Origin: an uncultured Myxococcales bacterium | GTDB taxonomy: Bacteria > Myxococcota_A > UBA9042 > DTJE01 | NCBI GenBank assembly: GCA_903857665.1 | Contig: CAIOFV010000129.1 | Location: forward strand, 1 to 64,000 | Direction: 5' to 3' | Length of the DNA stretch: 64,000 bases | In this document: positions 27,537-36,189 of the stretch, in pieces | Layout of the letters: each line of letters opens with the position of its first letter | Position numbering within the stretch: position 1 is the first letter of the stretch | Position numbers and translations under genes: made by a program | Notes under the pieces: generated by a model | Seen by the model: only the letters and a program-made list of their open reading frames with translations | Databases searched by the model: none | Told to the model about the DNA's origin: nothing

Positions 27537-28813
27537 GGGGTTGCGACCGGCTGGTACCCGACGATCCGCGCCTTCGACAAGCGATAGGACAGGCAGACCG
27601 AGGCGGCGTCGCCCGGCAGGTCCTTCGACTTCGCGCTGAAGGTACCGTCGCCATTCTGGTGAAGGTCGAACATCACGTTGAAAGCGGACACCGACACCTG
27701 CAGGTACTTGCAGAAATCCGGCTTCGCCGCTGCCGGTGCCGCGTCGCAGGAGGCCTGCAGCTTCGCGATCGCCGTGTCCATCTGCTGCTTCGTCAGCACG
27801 CCCGACAGCACGCCGTTCTGCAGTTCGAAGCCGTCGGCGGACGCGCCCGGCAGGATGTCGCCCTTCACCTGCGCCTGGATCAGCGTCACGTCGATCACCA
27901 GGTCGGTCTGCACCGGGATCGACAACTGGAAGTTCGCGGGGCCCGCGGCCAGCCTGCCTTCCGCGATCGAGGCGCCCTCGAAACGGATCACCGGGAGGCC
28001 GAGGTCCGCATTGTACGAACCCTCCAGGATCCGGAAGTCGCCGGACGTCGCTGGCGGAGTCGCGGCGGATCGGCCCCGCAGGCCGTTCAACGGGAAGGAC
28101 GCGGTGTTCGCGAAATCGGCCACGCCCTGCAGTTCGAACAGGAGCATCGTCGTGTCCGGCGCGACCAGGGTCGCCAGCGGGCCGTTCACCTGGCTGGCCA
28201 GCGCCTTGAGGCCGTTGTCCCCCGCGCCGTCCCCGGTATAGTCGAAACAGGTCGATGCGATCACCGCCGCATCCGCCGGTGTCTGCAGTTGGGATGCGAC
28301 GCCCGCCGGGCCCCACGTCGTGACCGGGGGCCAGGGGCCGCCGTAGACGCACTTGCCCCTCAACTCGTCGCACACCGTCCCGTCGATGCAGGTACCGCAC
28401 GTCCCGCCCATCTCGTCCGAGCCGCACTCGCGGAACGTGCAATTGCCCACATCGACGATGGCGCAGTGGCCTTCCATGCACTGCCAGCCGACCTCGCACG
28501 TCCCGCAGCTTCCGCCGCAACCGTCGTCGCCGCAGTTGTGGTCGCCGCAGGTCGGCGCGCACGCCTCCGCCCCCGAATCCCCGGCCTCCGTGTCGTCGAA
28601 CGCCGCGACTTCGTCCACCGTCTCCCGGCCCGGGTCGTCCGCGCTTCCATCCGAAACGGAATCAACGCCCTCCCCGCCCGGATCGACGGCATCGACCCCC
28701 GGCACATCCAGCGCGACCGGCCCGCCGCCATCGCACGACGCCAACGTCACCGCCCCCAGCAGGGCCATCGCCGCCCAGGCCCACGTGCCGAACGAACAGT
28801 CAACGCGATGCAC
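27533..28813 (-). CDS. Cys-rich secreted lipoprotein with Asp-rich tether
   Basis: About 426 residues. A signal peptide ends in lipobox Cys27 (TLASC). Residues ~30-90 form an Asp/Val/Pro/Glu-rich tether. A cysteine block follows (CGDHNCGDDGCGGSCGTC, then CRECGSDEMGGTCGTC-like spacing), as in many myxobacterial surface proteins. The C-terminal ~270 residues are unrecognised and rich in beta-type sequence. I chose the GTG at 28813, with GGAAGAGG about 8 nt upstream; an ATG at 28843 would sit inside the predicted -10 box. Function unknown, cell surface likely. Confidence 0.72.
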   Translation of the reverse strand: MHRVDCSFGTWAWAAMALLGAVTLASCDGGGPVALDVPGVDAVDPGGEGVDSVSDGSADDPGRETVDEVAAFDDTEAGDSGAEACAPTCGDHNCGDDGCGGSCGTCEVGWQCMEGHCAIVDVGNCTFRECGSDEMGGTCGTCIDGTVCDELRGKCVYGGPWPPVTTWGPAGVASQLQTPADAAVIASTCFDYTGDGAGDNGLKALASQVNGPLATLVAPDTTMLLFELQGVADFANTASFPLNGLRGRSAATPPATSGDFRILEGSYNADLGLPVIRFEGASIAEGRLAAGPANFQLSIPVQTDLVIDVTLIQAQVKGDILPGASADGFELQNGVLSGVLTKQQMDTAIAKLQASCDAAPAAAKPDFCKYLQVSVSAFNVMFDLHQNGDGTFSAKSKDLPGDAASVCLSYRLSKARIVGYQPVATP

Positions 28814-28841
28814 GTCGATGCCTCTTCCACCCAGTGAAGGC

Positions 28842-28871
28842 ATCCTACGATCTTCCCCCCCGGCTTTCCAA
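28842..28871 (-). promoter_or_regulatory. sigma70-like promoter with G7 spacer, surface lipoprotein gene
   Basis: Minus strand: TTGGAA at 28871-28866, 18-nt spacer, TAGGAT at 28847-28842. The spacer holds G7 (plus-strand C7 at 28855-28861). Start near 28,835, about 22 nt before the GTG at 28813. It supports that start over the ATG at 28843. Confidence 0.5.
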
Positions 28872-28910
28872 TCCGGGCGGACTCGACGTTTTTCCGGTAC
28901 CCTACCCGCC

Positions 28911-29831
28911 ATGGTCCGGCACGTGGACATCAAGCTTTCGTACGCCTGCAACAACTGCTGCATCCACTGCGTCGTGGCGGACCAGCGGGACGGCGCGATG
29001 CTGCACCGCGGCCGGGACTGGCGCTCTTCCGCCGAGGTCGCCGCGGAACTGCAGGACGCCGCCGCACGGGGCTTCACGCTGGTCACCTTCACCGGCGGCG
29101 AGCCGACGATCCGCAAGGACCTGCCCGCGCTGGTCGATGCGGCCCGCTCGCTGGGGCTGGCGGTGGGCCTGCAGACCAACGGCCGCCTGCTGTCGCTGCC
29201 CGCCGTACGCGAACGCCTGGTCGGCAAGGGCCTGCGCTTCGTGGTGGCGGTGCACGGCCCGAACGCGGACGTCCATGACGCCGTGACCCGCGTGCCGGGG
29301 TCGTTCGACCAGGTGATGGCCGGCCTGGACGCGCTGTTCGCCGTCGGCGAAAAGGTCACCATCAAGACCGTGATGTCCCGCTTGAACGTGCCCCACCTGC
29401 CCGCGCTGGCCGACCGTCTGTCCGCCGCGGGGGCGCGCCGCTTCAACCTGACCTTCCCCCACGCGCTGGGCAACGCCCGCCGCGAGTTCGAGGCCGTCGT
29501 GCCGCGCTACACCGACGCGATGCCGTTCGTGCACGCCGCGCTGGACCTGCTGGAATCGCGCGGATGCGACGCGGTCACCGAGGCGATCCCGCCGTGCCTG
29601 CTGGGTCCCCGCGCCGCCCAGGCCAGCGAAGCCACCTACCGCGCAGGGTACCGCAGCGAGGTCCGCCAACTGGACCAGGACGCTCGCTACTGGTCGCGCG
29701 ACCGCACCGTGGAAGGCAAGGCCTTCCCCGAACAATGCACGGGCTGCACGCTGCGCCCGGACTGCGAAGGCGTGTGGCGCGAATACGTCGATGCCTACGG
29801 CGGCGCGGAACTGCAGCCCAGGTCCCCCTGA
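28911..29831 (+). CDS. radical SAM protein with SPASM-like C-terminal cysteines
   Basis: 306 residues. The SAM cluster motif is at the very N-terminus: Cys14, Cys18 and Cys21 in CNNCCIHC. TFTGGEPTIRKDLP is the GGE motif that positions SAM. The C-terminal CTGCTLRPDC could hold a second cluster, as in MoaA/SPASM-type proteins. Substrate unknown; close relatives modify peptides or act in cofactor synthesis. The 24-base gap to the next gene suggests co-transcription with a beta-barrel-like protein. Confidence 0.83.
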   Translation: MVRHVDIKLSYACNNCCIHCVVADQRDGAMLHRGRDWRSSAEVAAELQDAAARGFTLVTFTGGEPTIRKDLPALVDAARSLGLAVGLQTNGRLLSLPAVRERLVGKGLRFVVAVHGPNADVHDAVTRVPGSFDQVMAGLDALFAVGEKVTIKTVMSRLNVPHLPALADRLSAAGARRFNLTFPHALGNARREFEAVVPRYTDAMPFVHAALDLLESRGCDAVTEAIPPCLLGPRAAQASEATYRAGYRSEVRQLDQDARYWSRDRTVEGKAFPEQCTGCTLRPDCEGVWREYVDAYGGAELQPRSP

Positions 29832-29854
29832 AACCCGAACGCGACGAGGTTCCC

Positions 29855-30460
29855 GTGACGACTCCCCGCCTGTTCCTCCCGTCCCTGCTGGTGCTGGCCG
29901 CGCTGGCGTTCCCGCCCGACGCGCGCGCCGCAACGGGCGACGTGCTGATCGGCATTTCCACCAACCTCTGGCTGGCCCCGCGCGAGCAGGCGTCCAGCCA
30001 CGGGAACCAGGGGTCGATGGCAGACCGGTTCTCGGGGGGCATTTCGCTGATCGCCGACTGCGCGGTCTGGGACTACGTCTCGCTGGGCGGCCTGCTGGAC
30101 ATCAACGGGTACGAGCCCCGGGGCGCCCGCAGCTCCGAGGACGACTCGCCCCAGATCTCCTTCATGGGGACGGCCCGCGGCTACTATCCGTTCGGCGACC
30201 GCGGCCAGTTCCTGCCCTACCTGCGGTTCGCGGCGGGCTTCACGGTGTTCGCGCCGCCCATCAGCGCCCCGTCGGGCACGCCCTCCCGCGGCGGCTGGAG
30301 CGTGAAGGTGCTGCCCGGCTTCCAGTACACCTTCCCCTTCAACCTGGGCGTCTTCGCGGAAATCGGCTGGGCGGGCTGCGGATACGGCGCCGACCTGGTC
30401 AACCACATGTTCCATTCCGCGGTCATCAACTTCGGCGTCACGTATACGTTCGCGAAGTAG
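29855..30460 (+). CDS. outer-membrane beta-barrel-like protein
   Basis: 201 residues. Signal peptide ends near ARAATGD. The mature part alternates hydrophobic and polar residues with many Gly and aromatic residues (WDYVSLGGLLDING, YYPFGDRGQFLPYLRFAAGF) and ends VTYTFAK, the aromatic C-terminal signal of outer-membrane barrels. Likely an eight-strand barrel of unknown function. The GTG at 29855 has CGAGG 5 nt upstream in the same GAGGTTCCCGTG context as two other genes here. Confidence 0.72.
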   Translation: MTTPRLFLPSLLVLAALAFPPDARAATGDVLIGISTNLWLAPREQASSHGNQGSMADRFSGGISLIADCAVWDYVSLGGLLDINGYEPRGARSSEDDSPQISFMGTARGYYPFGDRGQFLPYLRFAAGFTVFAPPISAPSGTPSRGGWSVKVLPGFQYTFPFNLGVFAEIGWAGCGYGADLVNHMFHSAVINFGVTYTFAK

Positions 30461-30543
30461 TCGGGCCGGGGCACCCACCTCGTCGCGCAGGTCGCACCGG
30501 CGTCGTACACTCGAGGCCGAAGGGTAACGTGGCTGGAGACCCG

Positions 30544-30717
30544 ATGACGATTCTCTTCTGGATTCTGCTCGTCTGTGGGCTCGTCGGTGGGTTGGACGGT
30601 GCGGCGCATTGGGGACGCCGGGAGCCGCAGTGCCACTGCAAGGGATCTTGCCCCTTCCACCACCCTGGCCCCCCCCAGAACGCGGAACCTATCGAAGTAC
30701 GTCGCGTGGGTGGCTGA
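30544..30717 (+). CDS. small membrane protein (57 residues)
   Basis: An N-terminal hydrophobic helix (MTILFWILLVCGLVGGLDG) is followed by a short Cys/His segment, CHCKGSCPFHH, that could bind metal. The ATG at 30544 has TGGAG about 6 nt upstream. A run of eight C (30,669-30,676) lies in the coding sequence, so slippage would change the C-terminus. It is too short for firm calling. The rest of the 363-base gap 30,461-30,823 holds only the leader of the next gene, with TTGCCC-N18-TACGAT at 30,771-30,800. Confidence 0.45.
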   Translation: MTILFWILLVCGLVGGLDGAAHWGRREPQCHCKGSCPFHHPGPPQNAEPIEVRRVGG

Positions 30718-30823
30718 ATCGAAGCGCAGCCTGCCACCGACCCTCCGGTAGCGTTCACCCGGTGGCGAGGTTGCCCCCCGCCCCTCGCCGGGACTACGAT
30801 CCCGTCGCACGCGAGGAGCATCG

Positions 30824-33800
30824 ATGCCCACCGTCCAGGAGTTCCTGTCGCGCTGGATGGGCAGCGCCGGGTCGGAGCGGGCCAACGCCCAGCCGTTCTT
30901 CGTGGACCTGTGTGACGTGCTGGGCGTCGCGCGGCCGCCGTCCCAGGGCGAAACGTTCGAAGACTACCGGTTCGAAAAGCCGATCCGCATCCCGCACCCC
31001 GACGGCCACGAATCGGTCGACCGCATCGACTTCTACAAGAAGGGCTGCTTCGTCATCGAAGCCAAGCAGGCCCAGGCGCCCGACGCCGCCGGCCCCGGCA
31101 CCCGTCGCGACCGCACCGCCTGGCAGGCGATGATGGAACGCGCATTCGCCCAGGCGCACAACTACGCGGTGAACCTGCCGGAAGGCCGCCCGCCGTTCCT
31201 GCTGACCTGCGACATCGGCCACTGCTTCGAAGTGTGGTCCGGCTTCGGCGGCGCCTACGGCCGCTATGGCGCTCGGCGCACGATCCCGCTGGCCGACCTG
31301 GTCCGCGACGACGTCCGCCGGGAACTGGCGACGATCTTCACGGACCCGTGGTCGCTGGACCCCACCCGCCGCGCCGCGAAGGTGACCCGCGAGGTCGCCA
31401 CCTACCTCGCCGACCTGGCCCGGTCGCTGGAATCGGACGGAACCCACGCCGAGGTGGTCGCCCGCTTCCTGATGCGCTGCCTGTTCACGATGTTCGCGGA
31501 AGACGTGGGCCTGCTGGAAGACCACCTGTTCACCCGGACGCTGGAAGACGTGTGGGTCCCGCACCCCGACCGCTTCCCGGCCGGCATCGAGGCGCTGTGG
31601 AAGGAAATGAACCGCGGCGGCATGTACGGCCCGCACCCGATCCGACGGTTCAACGGCGGCCTGTTCCGCGAGGTCCACGCGATGGCGCTGACCGCGGCGC
31701 AACTGCGGCAACTGCTGATGGCCGCCAAGTGCGACTGGTCCGACGTGGAACCGGCGATCTTCGGCACCATGCTGGAGCGCGCGCTGGACAAGAACGAACG
31801 CCACAAGCTGGGCGCCCACTTCACGCCGCGCGAGTACATCGAGCGGCTGGTGCGCCCCACCGTCATCGAGCCTCTGCGCGCCGAGTGGGACGCGGTCCGC
31901 GGCGCCGCGCGGCAGGTGATGGAACCCGAGGACGGTCCGGCCGGGCCGGTCGAGCGGCGCCGCGCGGTGAAGGGCATCCGCGACTTCCTGCAGCGGCTGT
32001 GCGCGCTGAAGATCCTGGACCCGGCCTGCGGCACCGGGAATTTCCTGTACGTGACGTTCGACCTGCTGAAGGAACTGGAAGCCGAGGTGCTGCGCGAGCT
32101 GTCCGACCTGGGCGACGTGCAGCAGTCGATGGAACTGGCCGGCGTGCGGGTGGTACCCGAGCAGTTCCTGGGCATCGAGGTGAACCCGCGCGCGCAGGCC
32201 ATCGCGGACCTGGTGCTGTGGCTGGGCTACCTGCAGTGGGCGCGCCGGGCGGGCGTCACGTTCGCGGACCCGGTGCTGCGCGACGGCCGCAACATCGTGT
32301 GCCGCGACGCGATCCTGGACCACGACGCACCGGTGATGCGGCGCGACGCGCAGGGCCGCCCGGTCACGGTCTGGGACATGGGCAAGACCAAGGTCAGCGC
32401 GATCACCGGCCGCGACGTGCCCGACGAAACCGCGCAGGTGGGCGTGTTCGACTATCCGAACGCCCGTCCCGCCGAGTGGCCGGACGCGGACTTCATCGTC
32501 AGCAATCCGCCGTTCGTCGGCAACAAGCGGATGCGCGAGGCGCTGGGCGACGGCTTCACGGAGGCGCTGCGCAAGGCGTGGCCCGACGTCGATGGATCCG
32601 CGGACCTGGTCATGTACTGGTGGGAACATGCCGCGCTGCTGGTGCGGCAGGGGAAGGTCCGGCGGTTCGGCTTCATCACCACCAACAGCATCACGCAGGC
32701 GTTCAACCGCAAGGTGCTGGAGCGGCATCTGAAGGCGGACAAGGACCCCGTGGTGATCGCGTGGGCGATCCCGGACCACCCGTGGGTCATCGACGGCGCG
32801 TCGGTGCGCATCGCGATGTCGGTCGGGTGCCGGGCGGACGCGCTGACCGAGCAGGCGATGCTGGGCCGGGTGGTGCGCGAGGAGGACGGCGACGCTGCGG
32901 CGGTCGGAGCAGCGCGGTTGGTGGACGTGGAATACAAGACCGTCGCAAGGATTCACGCGGATCTGTCCGGCGGCGCGGACGTGGCGGGCGCGGTCGCGTT
33001 GAAGGCCAATCAGGGGTTGTGCTACCGCGGAGTCCAACTGGTTGGCGCCGGGTTCATGGTTGGTCCCGGCGACTTCGAACTTGTGGGCCTGGGTGGACGT
33101 TCAGGACTTCTCGAGCATTTCAGACAACTCCTCAACGGGAAGGATCTCCTGGCGACGGCTCGCGGAGTTCGGGTTCTCGATTTCTTCGGCCTCACGCTGG
33201 AGGAAGTCCGCGACTCGTTCCCGGAGGCATTCCAATGGATATTGGAAAGAGTGAAACCGGAACGCGACTTGAATCGCCGTTCCAGCTATGCCGAGAAGTG
33301 GTGGGTATTCGGGGAACCCCGACGAGAGTTGAGGCCTGCGCTGAGTGGCCTGAAGAGGTTCATCGCGACACCGGCGACCGCCAAGCACCGCATTTTCTGC
33401 TTTGTGGACGAAGCCGTTCTCCCGGACGATTCCGTGATCACTGTTGCAATACCTGATTCTGTCACCCTTGGTGTGCTGAGTTGCCGGTTCCATCTCGTTT
33501 GGGCGCTCGCACGTGGCAGCACACTTGAGAACAGACCAAGGTACGTCCACGCTCAGTGCTTCGACCCCTTCCCCTTCCCCGACGCCAACGACGCGCAGAA
33601 GGACCGCATCCGCCACCTCGCCGAGCACCTGGACGCGCACCGCAAGCAGGTGCAGGCCACCCATCCCGACGTGACGCTGACCGGCATGTACAACGGGCTG
33701 GAACGCGCTCGCGAGGCGGCGGCGGGCGGCCCTGCACTGTCGCCCAAGGAACGGGCCTTCCACGACACCGCGCTGATCGGCGTGCTGCGTTCGCTGCACG

Positions 33801-34264
33801 ACGACCTGGACGCCGCGGTGGCGGACGCCTACGGATGGCCCGTGGACCTGCCCGACGACGAGGTGCTGACGCGGCTGGTCAGCCTCAACGCGATCCGCGC
33901 GGCCGAGGAGGCCCAGGGCACGATCCGGTGGCTGCGTCCCGACTTCCAGCGCGCCCGCGCCGGCCTGGCGCCCGCGGTGCAGCAGACGCTGGACGGCATG
34001 GACACCGCCACCCCGACCCGGCCCTCGGCCGCCGTCGTCGCCGCACCGGTCCCCTGGCCGAAGGACCGCTTTCAGCAGATCAAGGCCGTTCGCGACATCG
34101 TCGCCGCGCGTCCCGGCACCTGCGCCGCATCCGACATCACCGGCGCCTTCACCGGCGCGGTCCCCGCCACCGTCCGCCGCCACCTGGACATGCTGGAACG
34201 CATCGGCGTGCTGGTCGCCTACGACGACGCGACCGGCCGCCGCTGGCACGCCGGGGCACTGTAA
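30824..34264 (+). CDS. type IIG restriction-modification enzyme (MmeI-like)
   Basis: 1,146 residues, a one-chain restriction endonuclease and N6-adenine methyltransferase. The N-terminal PD-(D/E)XK nuclease motif fits Asp69 and Glu79-x-Lys81 (FVIEAKQ). The methyltransferase has motif I DPACGTGNF (399-407) and motif IV NPPF (561-564). After it comes the region that in MmeI holds target recognition (~720-920), visibly lower in GC than the flanks. The C-terminus adds a helical part and a winged-helix-like end. It is longer than MmeI (~919). The strong GAGGAG at 30,810-30,815 supports the start. Probable role: phage or plasmid defence; recognition site unknown. Confidence 0.85.
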   Translation: MPTVQEFLSRWMGSAGSERANAQPFFVDLCDVLGVARPPSQGETFEDYRFEKPIRIPHPDGHESVDRIDFYKKGCFVIEAKQAQAPDAAGPGTRRDRTAWQAMMERAFAQAHNYAVNLPEGRPPFLLTCDIGHCFEVWSGFGGAYGRYGARRTIPLADLVRDDVRRELATIFTDPWSLDPTRRAAKVTREVATYLADLARSLESDGTHAEVVARFLMRCLFTMFAEDVGLLEDHLFTRTLEDVWVPHPDRFPAGIEALWKEMNRGGMYGPHPIRRFNGGLFREVHAMALTAAQLRQLLMAAKCDWSDVEPAIFGTMLERALDKNERHKLGAHFTPREYIERLVRPTVIEPLRAEWDAVRGAARQVMEPEDGPAGPVERRRAVKGIRDFLQRLCALKILDPACGTGNFLYVTFDLLKELEAEVLRELSDLGDVQQSMELAGVRVVPEQFLGIEVNPRAQAIADLVLWLGYLQWARRAGVTFADPVLRDGRNIVCRDAILDHDAPVMRRDAQGRPVTVWDMGKTKVSAITGRDVPDETAQVGVFDYPNARPAEWPDADFIVSNPPFVGNKRMREALGDGFTEALRKAWPDVDGSADLVMYWWEHAALLVRQGKVRRFGFITTNSITQAFNRKVLERHLKADKDPVVIAWAIPDHPWVIDGASVRIAMSVGCRADALTEQAMLGRVVREEDGDAAAVGAARLVDVEYKTVARIHADLSGGADVAGAVALKANQGLCYRGVQLVGAGFMVGPGDFELVGLGGRSGLLEHFRQLLNGKDLLATARGVRVLDFFGLTLEEVRDSFPEAFQWILERVKPERDLNRRSSYAEKWWVFGEPRRELRPALSGLKRFIATPATAKHRIFCFVDEAVLPDDSVITVAIPDSVTLGVLSCRFHLVWALARGSTLENRPRYVHAQCFDPFPFPDANDAQKDRIRHLAEHLDAHRKQVQATHPDVTLTGMYNGLERAREAAAGGPALSPKERAFHDTALIGVLRSLHDDLDAAVADAYGWPVDLPDDEVLTRLVSLNAIRAAEEAQGTIRWLRPDFQRARAGLAPAVQQTLDGMDTATPTRPSAAVVAAPVPWPKDRFQQIKAVRDIVAARPGTCAASDITGAFTGAVPATVRRHLDMLERIGVLVAYDDATGRRWHAGAL

Positions 34265-34312
34265 CTCGCGCGTCCATGACGCGCCGCGGGCGGCTGGTGG
34301 ACCCTCGCCGCG

Positions 34313-34341
34313 TTGTACCCGATGAACCTCGATGCGATAAT
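34313..34341 (+). promoter_or_regulatory. sigma70-like promoter of the nucleotidyltransferase pair
   Basis: TTGTAC at 34313-34318, 17-nt spacer and GATAAT at 34336-34341 (five of six). Start near 34,348, just before the GGAGG of the GTG at 34360. Confidence 0.45.
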
Positions 34342-34359
34342 CCTCGACGGAGGCGGCCC

Positions 34360-34881
34360 GTGCAAGAAACCCTTCAGACGTTGCAGGAACTCCAGGACGG
34401 GGGGTTCTACTCGCGTTGGGCGATCAGTGGTGCCATGGCGCTCAACATGTACATCGACCCGGTGTTCACGGAGGATCTCGACGTCACGATTCAATTGCCG
34501 CCTTCCAGCGGGTTGATCGTGACGCTGGCCCCGATCTTCTCCGAGTTGGCCTCCCGAGGCTTCGACACCATTGACGGTGACCATATCGATATCGCCGGGG
34601 TATCCGTCCAGTTTCTCGCCTTCGCCCCGGGCAGCCTGGAAGAGGACGCAATGCGCGAAGCCAGGCCGCTGACCCTGTTCGGCGTTCAAGTCCTGGTCTT
34701 CCCACTGGAACATCTTCTGGCAATCATGATTCAGTTGGGTCGGGCCAAAGACAAACAGCGACTGGCGTCGATGATCGAAGACTACCGCGAACGAGTTGAT
34801 TGGGACTGCTTCCATTCCCTCCTGAACAAGCACGGGCTTGCAGAGAAGTTCAATCGCTTCAAGAGGACACTCGATGCCTAG
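34360..34881 (+). CDS. nucleotidyltransferase-fold protein (AbiEii/DUF6036-like)
   Basis: 173 residues. GAMALNMYIDPVFTEDLDVTI contains the G-x-x-A-L start and the metal-binding Asp39-x-Asp41 pair of the DNA polymerase beta-type nucleotidyltransferase fold, as in AbiEii toxins and related proteins. GC is visibly lower than in the housekeeping genes, suggesting recent transfer. GTG start with GGAGG 6 nt upstream. It overlaps the next small gene by 8 nt. The pair follows a restriction-modification gene, so a toxin-like or defence role is likely but not shown. Confidence 0.65.
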   Translation: MQETLQTLQELQDGGFYSRWAISGAMALNMYIDPVFTEDLDVTIQLPPSSGLIVTLAPIFSELASRGFDTIDGDHIDIAGVSVQFLAFAPGSLEEDAMREARPLTLFGVQVLVFPLEHLLAIMIQLGRAKDKQRLASMIEDYRERVDWDCFHSLLNKHGLAEKFNRFKRTLDA

Positions 34882-35056
34882 TTTCGACCCGGTACTGGCC
34901 TTGAGGGCGAAAGCGTATCGACAGCAGCGAGCCTTGTTGCCCCCGGAAGAGAAGGTCCGCCTGGTCGTCGAGATGCAGAAGATCCGTCGGGAATTCGCGA
35001 TTCAGACCGGCCAACGTCCCTGCCGTGTATGGCGCATTCCTGAACTCGCTCCGTGA
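34874..35056 (+). CDS. small partner of the nucleotidyltransferase (60 residues)
   Basis: 60 residues, charged and helical in the middle (LLPPEEKVRLVVEMQKIRRE). Overlap of 8 nt with the nucleotidyltransferase gene implies coupled translation, the usual layout of two-gene toxin-antitoxin units. It has no recognisable HEPN motif, so it is not an obvious MNT/HEPN pair. Toxin-antitoxin pairing is inference from position and size. It stops six bases before a convergent gene. Confidence 0.55.
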   Translation: MPSFDPVLALRAKAYRQQRALLPPEEKVRLVVEMQKIRREFAIQTGQRPCRVWRIPELAP

Positions 35057-35062
35057 TTGCCG

Positions 35063-35392
35063 CTACAGCACCCACAGGCCGATGGCGAACGACAGCAGGT
35101 TGGCCAGCCCGGAGGCCAGCATCGCGCGCCCGACCGACCGAGGCCGCAGCACCGCCCAGTAGGCCAGGGCCTCGAGGGTCACCGCCAGCACCTCGCCCAG
35201 CAGCACGGCCGAGTCCCACGTCGGCATCCACCGGCGCAGCACGACGCACAGAAAGGGGTTCGTCACGAGGTTCACGACGACCGCCAGCGCCAGCGCACGC
35301 AGCGCCTGTCGGCCCGGGCGAAGGTACACCAGGGTCACGACCGGCACTTCCACGGCCAGCGTCAGCAGCAGCGCCGCCAGGCAGGGGCTCAT
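35063..35392 (-). CDS. small four-helix membrane protein
   Basis: 109 residues with four hydrophobic segments (about 4-25, 33-53, 62-84 and 90-109) and short loops. No family is recognised. Its ATG overlaps the stop of the secreted, C-terminally anchored protein by 4 nt. Such strict coupling suggests the two proteins act together, for example in membrane insertion or processing of the partner. Confidence 0.6.
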   Translation of the reverse strand: MSPCLAALLLTLAVEVPVVTLVYLRPGRQALRALALAVVVNLVTNPFLCVVLRRWMPTWDSAVLLGEVLAVTLEALAYWAVLRPRSVGRAMLASGLANLLSFAIGLWVL

Positions 35393-35991
35393 GGGCGCGA
35401 CCGCCGCCGGAACCGCAGCACCAGCACGCCGGCCGCGGCCAGCAGCAGGTCTATCGCGACGACCAGGGTCGGCACGCTGGCCCTGCCGGCGTCGCAACTG
35501 AACGGGCCGTGGTACGACGACTTGCACACCCACTGGTCGTCCCAGGGCAGGACGCCGTCCCAGGGGGTGCCGCCCTCGGGGGCCGCCGCGCAGTTCCAGC
35601 CGATCAGCGAGTCGACATGGATCTGCTCCCAGGCCATGGTTCCGGTGGAACTGCACGGCAGCGGATCCACCAGCCCGTACCTCCAGTCGCCGGGGGGTAC
35701 GCAGGGATCCAGCCAGCACGTCCGCCAGGTGGTGTCCACACACGAGTCCGCCAGCACGTAGGCCGTGGACCCGTCGGCGGCCACCCGCAGCACGTGCCCG
35801 CCCCCGCCGCACGTGTACGCGGCAGCGCTGGAATCGGCACAGATCGTCACCGCCTGCCCGTCCCGCGACAGCGAGTATCCGATCGGCGGCGCCGAGTCCG
35901 CCCTGGCCGTCCCCGGCAAGGCCGTTGCCAGCAGGATCCCGGTCGCCACGAACACCTTCGCCGCGCCCCCCGCACCCGCCCGCCGGGCCAT
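35389..35991 (-). CDS. secreted Cys-rich protein with C-terminal membrane anchor
   Basis: 200 residues. A signal peptide (ends TARADS) precedes a ~135-residue domain with ten Cys. The C-terminus is a Cys, a hydrophobic helix and FRRRSRP. That layout recalls sorting tags such as MYXO-CTERM, but without the usual Gly-Cys signature, so plain tail-anchoring fits too. GGAGGAG lies just upstream of the start. Its promoter spacer has a G8 run. Function unknown. Confidence 0.62.
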   Translation of the reverse strand: MARRAGAGGAAKVFVATGILLATALPGTARADSAPPIGYSLSRDGQAVTICADSSAAAYTCGGGGHVLRVAADGSTAYVLADSCVDTTWRTCWLDPCVPPGDWRYGLVDPLPCSSTGTMAWEQIHVDSLIGWNCAAAPEGGTPWDGVLPWDDQWVCKSSYHGPFSCDAGRASVPTLVVAIDLLLAAAGVLVLRFRRRSRP

Positions 35992-36020
35992 TTCGCTCCT
36001 CCACCTGCCTGCCTGCACGA

Positions 36021-36050
36021 AGGATACCGAATCCCCCCCCGCGGCTGCAA
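36021..36050 (-). promoter_or_regulatory. sigma70-like promoter with G8 spacer, anchored secreted protein
   Basis: Minus strand: TTGCAG at 36050-36045, 18-nt spacer, TATCCT at 36026-36021. The spacer holds G8 (plus-strand C8 at 36033-36040). Start near 36,014, leader about 23 nt. Confidence 0.5.
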
Positions 36051-36129
36051 TGCTCCGAACCCGGCGGGTCCCGACCACGACTCGGGCGAGGTCGAGGGAG
36101 GAGCGGGCGATGGCGGCGGGTCCCCGGGC

Positions 36130-36159
36130 TTCACGCTTCCCGCCCGAACGGTGTATAAA
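36130..36159 (+). promoter_or_regulatory. sigma70-like promoter of the 231-residue lipoprotein gene
   Basis: TTCACG at 36130-36135, 18-nt spacer, TATAAA at 36154-36159 (five of six). Start near 36,166, leader about 24 nt, with TTGGAGA just before the ATG at 36190. Confidence 0.5.
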
Positions 36160-36189
36160 TGGCGCCGAACCTCAACCTTGGAGACACTG

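Noticed and set aside
30824..34264. BREX PglX methyltransferase
   Set aside because: An N-terminal PD-(D/E)XK motif is present and no other BREX genes are nearby, so MmeI-type type IIG fits better.
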